DNA of 64,000 bases, taken from contig JACERV010000026.1 in the NCBI GenBank assembly GCA_013911065.1, forward strand, positions 1-64,000. Direction: 5' to 3'. The first letter of the stretch is position 1; each line of letters starts with the position of its first letter. This DNA is from Ruminococcus sp. GTDB taxonomy: Bacteria; Bacillota; Clostridia; Lachnospirales; Lachnospiraceae. The position numbers and the translations under genes were made by a program. The notes below the pieces were generated by a model, which ran no database searches, was not told where the DNA came from, and saw nothing but the letters and a program-made list of their open reading frames with translations. Shown here in pieces: positions 26,574-33,125 of this stretch.

Positions 26574-27773
26574 CTATATTGCCCTTCCTTTCGTACACAC
26601 TCTTTCCTCTTCATACAGCCTTTTAATTTTCACCGCCGCCCGTTTAGAAAAAACAAGACTTTCCAGCAAGGAATTACTTGCTAAACGGTTTGCTCCGTGA
26701 ACGCCGTTACAGCTTGTTTCTCCTACCGCAAACAACCGCTCCATTGAAGTCCGGCTGTCCAGGTCTACCCAAATTCCACCCATAAAATAGTGCTGGGCCG
26801 GAACTACCGGAATGCATTCCTTTGTCACATCATAGCCTTCCTCCAGGCAGTGTTGGTAAATATTAGGAAAATGTTTCAGAATCGCTTCTTTTTCAATATG
26901 TTCCATCGACAGCCATACGTGATCTGTCCCATCCTTTTCCATCTGCCCGCAGATTTCCTTCGTTACAACATCCCGGGGAAGCAGCTCGTTGACAAACCGC
27001 TCTTTATTTTTATTATAAAGAACAGCGCCTTCTCCTCTTACAGACTCCGATATCAAAAAACGCCGTCCCGGTTTCTTTGAGTATAACGTAGTTGGATGAA
27101 TCTGTACATAGTCCAAATTCTCCAATTTGACTCCATGCCTCCTGGATATTTCTATTGCATCACCGGTCAGATGAGGAAAATTGGTAGAATTTCTGTATCT
27201 GCCGCCTATTCCCCCGGTTGCCAGGATTGTATAGTCCGCATAGATTTTAATATTTTTTTCAGTCTCATTCTCTGCCACAATACCCGCGCACTTGCCATTC
27301 TCTTCAATCACATCAATCATAGTCGTATATTCGGCTATAGTGACGTTTTTAAGCTTCTTTACCTTTTCAAGCAGCCTATTTGTAATCTCTTTTCCGGTAA
27401 TATCCTTATGATATAAAATCCTTGGTCTGGAATGAGCTCCTTCCCTTGTGTAAGCAAAATTGCCGTCTTTTTTTTCAAACTCCACACCATATCCTATCAG
27501 GTCGTTTATAATTTCCCGAGAACTCCGAATCATAATCTCCACGGATTCTTTCCGATTTTCATAATGTCCCGCTTTCATCGTATCCTCAAAATAATTCTGA
27601 TAATCTTCCTCATCCCGCATAACACAAATACCGCCCTGTGCGAGAAACGAATCACTGCTCTCAATATCCGACTTTGTAATTATCAAAATGTCTTTATTCT
27701 TTGGAAGATTAAGTGCGGCAAAAAGACCTGATATGCCAGTTCCAACAATCACAATATTTTTTTTCATTTCCAT
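26574..27773 (-). CDS. nadB: L-aspartate oxidase, short form
   Basis: FAD-dependent oxidation of L-aspartate to iminoaspartate, first step of de novo NAD synthesis. The N-terminal dinucleotide fold NIVIVGTGISGLFAAL and FAD contacts (SDSFLAQGGICV) are clear, as are active-site residues in HSRPRILYHKDITG, the YVQIHPTTL block and SCNGVHGANRLASNSLLESLV. At about 399 aa it lacks the C-terminal helical domain of the 530-540-aa enzymes. Here the probable start is ATG 27773 (MEMKKNIVIVG) behind GGAGG instead of 27788. In an anaerobe fumarate is the likely electron acceptor (inference). Confidence 0.94.
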   Translation of the reverse strand: MEMKKNIVIVGTGISGLFAALNLPKNKDILIITKSDIESSDSFLAQGGICVMRDEEDYQNYFEDTMKAGHYENRKESVEIMIRSSREIINDLIGYGVEFEKKDGNFAYTREGAHSRPRILYHKDITGKEITNRLLEKVKKLKNVTIAEYTTMIDVIEENGKCAGIVAENETEKNIKIYADYTILATGGIGGRYRNSTNFPHLTGDAIEISRRHGVKLENLDYVQIHPTTLYSKKPGRRFLISESVRGEGAVLYNKNKERFVNELLPRDVVTKEICGQMEKDGTDHVWLSMEHIEKEAILKHFPNIYQHCLEEGYDVTKECIPVVPAQHYFMGGIWVDLDSRTSMERLFAVGETSCNGVHGANRLASNSLLESLVFSKRAAVKIKRLYEEERVCTKGRAI

Positions 27774-27796
27774 AGCCAGAGCCTCCATAGTCCTTC

Positions 27797-28702
27797 TTAC
27801 TTTGTCAGCTCCAGCATTCTCTCCAGAGGTTTCCGGGAACCCTCTCTGAGAGTATCTGTAACATGAACTTCATTTTCTCCTGTTTCTAATACATGCAGAA
27901 CTTTTTCCAATGTAATCGTTTTCATATCCTTACAGACCGGTTCGGTCTCTGTAAAATAAAACTTCTTTTCCGGATAGTCCTGCTCCAGTTTATAGCGGAC
28001 TCCGTTTTCTGTACAGATAATAAATTCCTCATTTTGGCTTTTCCCTGCATACTTGATAATTCCAGTTGTACTTCCAATATAGTCGGAAATCTCCAGTATT
28101 TCCTTTGGACACTCTGGATGAGAAAGTACCAGGGCAGACGGATATTCTTTTTTCGCCTTTTTAATTTCCTCTACACTTATTTTCTCATGAACAGGGCAGT
28201 ATCCCTCGTTGTATACAAAATGCTTCTCCGGTACCTGCTCGGCCACAAAGTGCGCCAGATTCCTGTCTGGAATAAAGAAAATATTCTTCTGAGGCAATGC
28301 TTTCACAATATCTACCGCATTTGCAGAAGTTACACAAACATCCGAGAGGGCTTTCATAGAGGCAGTGGAATTAATATAACAAACCACTGCAAGATCCTCA
28401 TATTCATCATGTACCTTCTTTAACATTTCCTCATCTACCATATGCGCCATGGCACAGTCCGCAGAGGCATCCGGCATCAGTACCGTCTTCTCCGGATTCA
28501 GCACCTTGGCACTCTCACCCATAAACGAAACACCGCAAAATACAATGGTCTGCTCCTTCAAACCCACCGCCACTTTACTCAGATAAAAAGAATCCCCTAT
28601 GTAATCAGCAATATCCTGTATCTCTGGATTCACATAGTAATGGGCAAGAATCACTGCATTCTTTTCCTCTTTTAACACATTAATTTCATCAGTAATTGTC
28701 AT
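27797..28702 (-). CDS. nadA: quinolinate synthase
   Basis: Condenses iminoaspartate with dihydroxyacetone phosphate using a [4Fe-4S] cluster, about 301 aa. The three-fold repeat protein shows AHYYVNPEIQDIADYIGDS, the first Cys in IVFCGVSFMGESAK, DASADCAMAHM, SVCVTSANAV and the late Cys in LSHPECPKEI. It is first gene of nadA-nadB-nadC-niaR. I favour ATG 28702 over GTG 28711, which overlaps the ribosome site GGAGAGG. A promoter with an internal dyad precedes it, the expected place for NiaR control. Confidence 0.96.
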   Translation of the reverse strand: MTITDEINVLKEEKNAVILAHYYVNPEIQDIADYIGDSFYLSKVAVGLKEQTIVFCGVSFMGESAKVLNPEKTVLMPDASADCAMAHMVDEEMLKKVHDEYEDLAVVCYINSTASMKALSDVCVTSANAVDIVKALPQKNIFFIPDRNLAHFVAEQVPEKHFVYNEGYCPVHEKISVEEIKKAKKEYPSALVLSHPECPKEILEISDYIGSTTGIIKYAGKSQNEEFIICTENGVRYKLEQDYPEKKFYFTETEPVCKDMKTITLEKVLHVLETGENEVHVTDTLREGSRKPLERMLELTK

Positions 28703-28743
28703 CTTCGTCACACCTCTCCCCGCTGTTGCGGTAAACTCACGCT

Positions 28744-28772
28744 ATTATAACACATAAGTTTACATGTGACAA
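28744..28772 (-). promoter_or_regulatory. nadA promoter with candidate NiaR operator
   Basis: Minus strand TTGTCA, 17-nt spacer, TATAAT. An inverted repeat CACAT-N8-ATGTG (28751-28768) fills the spacer and touches the -35 box, a position where bound repressor would block polymerase. Assignment to NiaR is inferred from the adjacent gene. Confidence 0.7.
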
Positions 28773-28783
28773 GACAGTAAGAA

Positions 28784-28860
28784 AGCAAAAGGGACTGTCC
28801 CTTTTGCACTCCATTTTCCCGCAATTCTGACAATTTGAAGCAAAGGGGTCAGTCCCTTTT
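28784..28860. repeat. dispersed palindromic repeat, copy c (double)
   Basis: Two palindromes, GCAAAAGGGACTGTCCCTTTTGC (28785-28807) and AAAGGGGTCAGTCCCTTT (28842-28859), separated by CATTTTCCCGCAATTCTGAC. The second overlaps the 3' end of the NYN-LOTUS gene. Confidence 0.85.
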
Positions 28861-29823
28861 GAAATTTTTGTTGTAAACCGCCCAGTTCTGTTCTCCATCA
28901 TCTCTAATCTGAATTTCCGGAAAACTTTGTACATACTGTTTAAATTGGGAATATCCGTAATCCCTTACCTTAAAATCTCCGAACCGGTTTCTGATTTTAT
29001 TTCCCAATGTCCCCAATGAGACTCCATGATCACCTGCATTTTGTACCAGTAAGATCATATACTCTTCCAGCATTTCCTGCTTACTTTTATCTTCATAAAG
29101 TGTAACTGTAACCTGTGTTCCATCCTGCTGTAGGTTTAACTTTGGAAATGTTTCAAGAAACTTTGACAACAGGCTGTAGCCGTAACGGCGCACATCAAAA
29201 TCAGGGTATAATTTGACCAGGCGGCTTCCTACCTCCCCCAGACCTGTTTCTTTATCATTATTCTGATTCTCTGTAATGATCTTAACAACTGCCTCTTCTA
29301 TCTCGTTCTTTGAAACCACATCCGTGTGACTTTTCCGATTCTCTCTGGAAGCTGCATGTACAACATTCTTTTCTTCCTTCTCTATGGTGTTATCCTCTAA
29401 CAGCAATTCCAAAACTGTAAAGATATCACATGCCTTCCTGAACGGTGCCGGAGTTTTATCTTCCCCCATACCTATAACAGTTTTCCCGCTTTCTCTGAGA
29501 CGGCTGGCAAGCTTGGTGAAATCGCTGTCACTGGATACAAGGCAGAAACCTTCCAGGTCACTTGTATACAACATGTCCATTGCATCAATTATCATAGCAG
29601 AATCCGTCGCGTTTTTACCGTGAGTATAGCTGAACTGCTGGATAGGCGTAATGGAGTTTTGCAGAAGCTCCTCCTTCCAACTTGAATTATACGTGCTCGT
29701 CCAGTCTCCATATATTCTTTTATATGTTACATTTCCATACTTAGATAGCTCATCTAATATGGGCTTAATATATTTTGCAGAAACATTATCTGCGTCAATC
29801 AGCATTGCATATTTGTCTTCCAT
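28849..29823 (-). CDS. NYN-domain protein with two C-terminal OST-HTH/LOTUS domains
   Basis: About 324 aa. The N-terminal NYN/PIN-like domain (residues 1-150) has the acidic putative nuclease residues in MLIDADNVS, ATDSAMIIDAMD and VSSDSDFTKLA. Two winged-helix OST-HTH (LOTUS) modules follow (about 175-240 and 255-320), with the matching motifs DVRRYGYSLLSKFLETFP and KVRDYGYSQFKQYVQSFP. The combination suggests an RNA-binding or RNA-cleaving factor. I choose ATG 29823 (MEDKYAML) behind GGAGAGGTG, overlapping the phosphodiesterase gene by 25 nt. The last residues KRD and the stop codon come from a palindromic repeat. Confidence 0.88.
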   Translation of the reverse strand: MEDKYAMLIDADNVSAKYIKPILDELSKYGNVTYKRIYGDWTSTYNSSWKEELLQNSITPIQQFSYTHGKNATDSAMIIDAMDMLYTSDLEGFCLVSSDSDFTKLASRLRESGKTVIGMGEDKTPAPFRKACDIFTVLELLLEDNTIEKEEKNVVHAASRENRKSHTDVVSKNEIEEAVVKIITENQNNDKETGLGEVGSRLVKLYPDFDVRRYGYSLLSKFLETFPKLNLQQDGTQVTVTLYEDKSKQEMLEEYMILLVQNAGDHGVSLGTLGNKIRNRFGDFKVRDYGYSQFKQYVQSFPEIQIRDDGEQNWAVYNKNFKRD

Positions 29824-30353
29824 GTCTGGTACACCTCTCCATTTATATCTTTCCATTCAAATATATTCTTATCATATATCATATAGCTATGCACCGAATT
29901 TTCCTTTGGAATGGAAACGGAACCCGGATTCATATAAATATACGACTCTTTCTCTTCACATGCGGGGACATGCGTGTGCCCATTGAGCAGTATGTCTCCT
30001 TTTTTCAACATTGGCAGGTGATTTGGATTAAAGTTATGGCCGTGGATAGCAAAAATAGTCACACCATCCAAATCCAGCAGACAGTATTCCGCCATAATTG
30101 GAAATTCCAATACCATCTGGTCCACTTCCGTATCACAATTTCCCCGTACACAAAGCAAATTCTCTTTCACAGGATTCAGCATCCCAATCACTTGTTTGGG
30201 ATCGTATTCCCTGGGCAGGTCATTACGAGGTCCGTGGTATAAAATATCCCCCAGCAGCAATAACCTGTCCGCCTTCTCTCTTTCATATGCTTCCAGCATC
30301 TGCCTGCAGTAAAAGGCAGAGCCATGAATATCTGACGCAATCATTAACCTCAT
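29799..30353 (-). CDS. yfcE: YfcE-type metallophosphodiesterase
   Basis: A 184-aa calcineurin-like phosphoesterase of the YfcE/MJ0936 type. All metal-binding motifs are visible: SDIHGSAF, LLGDILYHGPRND, RGNCDTEVD, IHGHNFN and LNGHTHVPA, ending with YMNPGSVSIPKENS. The family hydrolyses phosphodiesters with Mn2+; the physiological substrate is unknown. Its 3' end overlaps the start of the NYN-LOTUS gene, so the two are translated as a coupled pair. This may hint at a shared nucleic-acid-related role. Confidence 0.93.
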   Translation of the reverse strand: MRLMIASDIHGSAFYCRQMLEAYEREKADRLLLLGDILYHGPRNDLPREYDPKQVIGMLNPVKENLLCVRGNCDTEVDQMVLEFPIMAEYCLLDLDGVTIFAIHGHNFNPNHLPMLKKGDILLNGHTHVPACEEKESYIYMNPGSVSIPKENSVHSYMIYDKNIFEWKDINGEVYQTWKTNMQC

Positions 30354-30380
30354 ATTTGCAGCTCCTTATATAATATATTT

Positions 30381-30425
30381 CAAAAGGGTCTGACCCTTTT
30401 GCTTTCCATTTTCAGAGTATTCTGA
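30381..30425. repeat. dispersed palindromic repeat, copy d
   Basis: CAAAAGGGTCTGACCCTTTTG plus the tail GCTTTCCATTTTCAGAGTATTCTGAC, matching the tail of copies a and c. It lies in the 5' flank of the yfcE gene. Confidence 0.8.
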
Positions 30426-30511
30426 CTACTTTGTTTTTTTATTTCTCTTTTAAGTATAGTGGAAAAAAACCCCGTCCGTCAAATCATTTATTTCCTATAT
30501 TTATATAAAAA

Positions 30512-30544
30512 GCAGTTGGAAAGGTGTAATGCCTTCCCAACTGC
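30512..30544 (-). terminator. terminator after the amidohydrolase remnant
   Basis: GCAGTTGG(G)AAGG/CCTTTCCAACTGC stem followed on the minus strand by TTTTT. Confidence 0.75.
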
Positions 30545-30554
30545 ACAGTATTAA

Positions 30555-30920
30555 TCACTCCTTCAATAAGCTCATAATTGTCCCACCCATAATTTTATCG
30601 AATTCCTTTTCATTTTCCAGCGCCACCTCTATTGCCAGTTCCCACTGCCAGAAGAATCCTGAATGTGCCATAATTAATGGAACCTTTGGAAATCGTCCTG
30701 CCATGCGGTCAAACTCCAGCGGGCAGTTGTAGAGATCGGCAGACCCGCGGACAATCACGACCCCGCCATATGACTCTGCCACTTCGAAAATGGGGGTTAC
30801 CAATTTCTTGTTACTTAGATGGAACCCACACAGAGCCGGATGTAATTTTACCCCTTTAAAACCCTTTTTAAAGCAGTTTTCCAGATCATCAATCGCTTCC
30901 CGTTCATTCCAGGGATTCAC
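30555..30920 (-). pseudogene. amidohydrolase, 5'-truncated remnant
   Basis: Only the C-terminal part (about 121 codons) of a metal-dependent hydrolase of the amidohydrolase-2 (TIM-barrel) family remains. Visible are ENCFKKGFKGVKLHPALCGF, VVIVRGSADLYNC and KVPLIMAHSGFFWQWELAI. The N-terminal metal-binding HxH region is missing and there is no ribosome site at the nominal start. Upstream of about residue V-N-P-W the sequence turns into unrelated coding DNA on the opposite strand. The gene kept its terminator. This looks like a deletion or rearrangement scar and not a functional gene. Confidence 0.75.
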
Positions 30921-30924
30921 TGCA

Positions 30925-31089
30925 CAGGCTGCTATGGCACTGGATATAGACCCGCTCTGCGAAAATGCCTGGAAAACGCTGCTTACAAATTATAACTTGT
31001 CTGCAAATAAGACACACTATGAAACCACCATGCTCAACCGTCAGGCAGCATACCAAAACCGCGGTCTCCCCGTATTGGAATTAGGATAA
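30925..31089 (+). pseudogene. C-terminal fragment of an unidentified protein
   Basis: On the plus strand an open frame ending at 31089 carries a protein-like sequence (AAMALDIDPLCENAWKTLL, then KTHYETTMLNRQAAYQ). It reads as the last ~50 residues of a larger enzyme; I cannot name the family. Upstream the frame becomes antisense to the amidohydrolase remnant. The two truncated genes therefore meet at about 30,920, joined at their interrupted 5' sides. Confidence 0.5.
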
Positions 31090-31097
31090 AACAAGCA

Positions 31098-31122
31098 GTG
31101 AAAGGGACTGCTCCCTTTTCAC
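31098..31122. repeat. dispersed palindromic repeat, copy e
   Basis: GTGAAAGGGACTGCTCCCTTTTCAC, a variant of the same core without the usual tail, ending at the AIM24 gene stop codon. Confidence 0.65.
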
Positions 31123-31799
31123 TATGAATTTCCACTGGGCAGAAATGGACGGATAGATGCTGCCACACTGGAAATAGGCATTGTTTGCAGCCAGACTTTT
31201 CCAGGACCTGTCAATAAAGTATTAAATAGTCCTTCCCCGCCGAGCAGTTTATTCTTTAAACCGGGAACTTGCTGGATGTCCATCTGTACCCCAATCTCAA
31301 ATCCTGCAACATTCCCCGTATCTACGACAATCTGCTGCCCGGCTTCCAATTGGTACTCTACCAATTCACCATCAATTTCAATAAAAGCCAGCCCTGTTCC
31401 TGACAACCTCTGCATAATGAAGCCTTCACCGCCAAAGAAGCCTGCTCCCAGTTTTTTATTAAAATGAATCGAAAGTTCTATCCCTGCCTGGGATGCGAGG
31501 AACGCACTTTTTTGTACAATCATCTCTTTATCAGGTGTAATCTCAAGAGGCAGAATCTTCCCCGGAAAGCTGGACCCAAACGCGATAAGCCCCGCACCAT
31601 GTGCCGTGTAAATATTCTGGAACATACTCTCACCTGAAAATGCCTTGGAAAACATCTTTCCAATTCCTCCTCCGGCCGTGTCCATCTGCATATTAGGGCT
31701 CATCCAAACCATTGAACCCTTTTCAGTAATCATTTGCTCCCCATCATCAAGCCGGCACACAACTACAGGAAATGCGCCTCCTTTAATCTCATAATTCAT
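31122..31799 (-). CDS. AIM24 / TIGR00266-family protein
   Basis: A 225-residue all-beta protein of the AIM24 family: MNYEIKGGAFPVVVCRLDDGEQMITEKGSMVWM at the N terminus, glycine-rich GGGIGKMFSKAFSGESMFQNIYTA, and FFGGEGFIMQRLSGTGLAFIEIDG in the second half. The fold is a trimeric beta-prism; the molecular function in bacteria is unknown. It is a single gene with ATG start preceded by AACGGAGGTT. It stands between gene remnants and signal peptidase I, all on the minus strand. Confidence 0.9.
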   Translation of the reverse strand: MNYEIKGGAFPVVVCRLDDGEQMITEKGSMVWMSPNMQMDTAGGGIGKMFSKAFSGESMFQNIYTAHGAGLIAFGSSFPGKILPLEITPDKEMIVQKSAFLASQAGIELSIHFNKKLGAGFFGGEGFIMQRLSGTGLAFIEIDGELVEYQLEAGQQIVVDTGNVAGFEIGVQMDIQQVPGLKNKLLGGEGLFNTLLTGPGKVWLQTMPISSVAASIRPFLPSGNS

Positions 31800-31875
31800 A
31801 TTAACCTCCGTTCGAAGTTCATGTGTACAAGTTCCTTAAATTTATCCTACTTTACAGATATAACCTTGTCAAGTT

Positions 31876-32394
31876 TTAGGTTATTCTCCCAATATAAATC
31901 CAAATTTTTCCTCTTATCTGTTTTCGTATGACAGCACCAAAATCACGGGAATCCTTAGATTCTTCGCGGTTATCCCCCATAACAAAAACCTTTCCTTCTT
32001 CGACTGTATAGGGAAATTCCACGCCCCCTGACTTCTTCTTTGTCTCACCAATAACATACGGCTCGTCGGTTTCTTCACCGTTCACATACAGCTTTCCATT
32101 CTTAATGTCCACTGTATCACCACCTACCGCCGCAACCCGTTTCACATAGTATTCTCCGGAAGGCATTTTCACAGACAGGATATCCCCCCGTTCAAACCTG
32201 GGAACTATCCGGGTGTAAAAAGCAAGCTCGTTATTATGCAGCGTGGGATACATGGAAACGCCCTTTACAAATGATATACCTACAATAAAATGAAACAAGA
32301 TAAAAGCGGCCAGGAAGATAATAATAAGCTCTATGATATTATGAAGCCACCCCTGCTTTTTCCCATCATATTTTTTCAATACTCTTTTTGGCAT
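31876..32394 (-). CDS. lepB: signal peptidase I
   Basis: Type I signal peptidase, 172 aa, Gram-positive short form. One N-terminal transmembrane anchor (residues 18-38, IIELIIIFLAAFILFHFIV) is followed by the catalytic Ser in VSMYPTL, catalytic Lys in YYVKRVAAVGGDTV, and the box E region FVMGDNREESKDSRDFG. It cleaves Sec signal peptides outside the membrane. It lies directly downstream of the giant surface-protein cassette but is separated from it by a terminator. Any functional link is only proximity. Confidence 0.95.
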   Translation of the reverse strand: MPKRVLKKYDGKKQGWLHNIIELIIIFLAAFILFHFIVGISFVKGVSMYPTLHNNELAFYTRIVPRFERGDILSVKMPSGEYYVKRVAAVGGDTVDIKNGKLYVNGEETDEPYVIGETKKKSGGVEFPYTVEEGKVFVMGDNREESKDSRDFGAVIRKQIRGKIWIYIGRIT

Positions 32395-32548
32395 GTAATT
32401 TATTCCCTGCTTTCTATCGTTACTTAGCTAATATTATAACTCAAATTATTAAAAATGAAAATAGAATAAAAGGGCGTGAGTCTACTGTTCTGCAGTGACA
32501 TAGCCGTGCTCACTTCCTGTCAAGAAGTATGTACTTGGTCAATTTCAA

Positions 32549-32574
32549 AACCCCAGGAGTTTCCTCCCGGGGTT
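32549..32574 (-). terminator. terminator of the surface-protein cassette
   Basis: GAACCCCGGGAGG-AAA-CTCCTGGGGTT stem followed by TTTG on the minus strand, after the second small membrane-protein gene. Confidence 0.75.
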
Positions 32575-32607
32575 CAATGTAAATATACTTTTAATATAAA
32601 TGAATAC

Positions 32608-32799
32608 TTATGCCTTACTGTCAATCCCTACAGTCTCATCTGTATACAGCTCGGAGAGCTGGTCTTCCAGATCTTTTTCCTTTTTTTTCATATTGTGGTG
32701 TTTTACCGCAAATGCAGCAATAACAACAATCAAAACGATTAATGCAGGAAGATCCCACCAGCAAAAGCCAAGCACTGTGTGTGATAAAATATATGACAT
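32608..32799 (-). CDS. small membrane protein, paralogue 2 (surface-protein cassette)
   Basis: 63 aa: a short hydrophilic N terminus, one membrane helix (WWDLPALIVLIVVIAAFAV), then a basic/acidic coil (KHHNMKKKEKDLEDQLSEL). It shares the pattern W-D-x-P-A-L ... F-A-V ... K-K-x-E-K-D-x-E-D with the neighbouring 69-aa protein, so the two are tandem duplicates. AAAGGAGGTATTCAT gives a strong ribosome site. I know no family name. The shared charged tail suggests pairing with each other or with the similar tail of the giant protein. Confidence 0.75.
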   Translation of the reverse strand: MSYILSHTVLGFCWWDLPALIVLIVVIAAFAVKHHNMKKKEKDLEDQLSELYTDETVGIDSKA

Positions 32800-32866
32800 A
32801 TGAATACCTCCTTTTCATTTTATGCTGCCTGCTGCCGGATAGCTCCGGCAGCATCAGCCTTTGTTG

Positions 32867-33076
32867 TTACGCCTTTACATTTCCCCCGGATATGCCCTCC
32901 TGAATTGCTTTTATCTTTTCTTCCAGCTCATCCTCGAAATCTTTTTCACGCTTCTTTTGATTATTCCTGTGTACTGCAAACACAACTATCATGATGACTC
33001 CAACTAGAAGCGCTGGTATATCCCAGAAATGCAGTCCTAAGCTGTTGTGTACAAATTGATATAAATTATACAACAT
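32867..33076 (-). CDS. small membrane protein, paralogue 1 (surface-protein cassette)
   Basis: 69 aa from ATG 33076 (MLYNLYQFVHN), chosen because AAAGGAGGAAACGAT precedes it; the track start at 33103 lacks a site. It has a single membrane helix (FWDIPALLVGVIMIVVFAV) followed by HRNNQKKREKDFEDELEEKIKAIQ, a strongly charged cytoplasmic coil under the positive-inside rule. It starts 50 nt after the giant surface-protein stop on the same strand and precedes its paralogue, forming a three-gene cassette. Function is unknown. Confidence 0.78.
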   Translation of the reverse strand: MLYNLYQFVHNSLGLHFWDIPALLVGVIMIVVFAVHRNNQKKREKDFEDELEEKIKAIQEGISGGNVKA

Positions 33077-33125
33077 ATCGTTTCCTCCTTTCCCATCCTG
33101 CACGCCTTATGAATTCAGCGTCATC

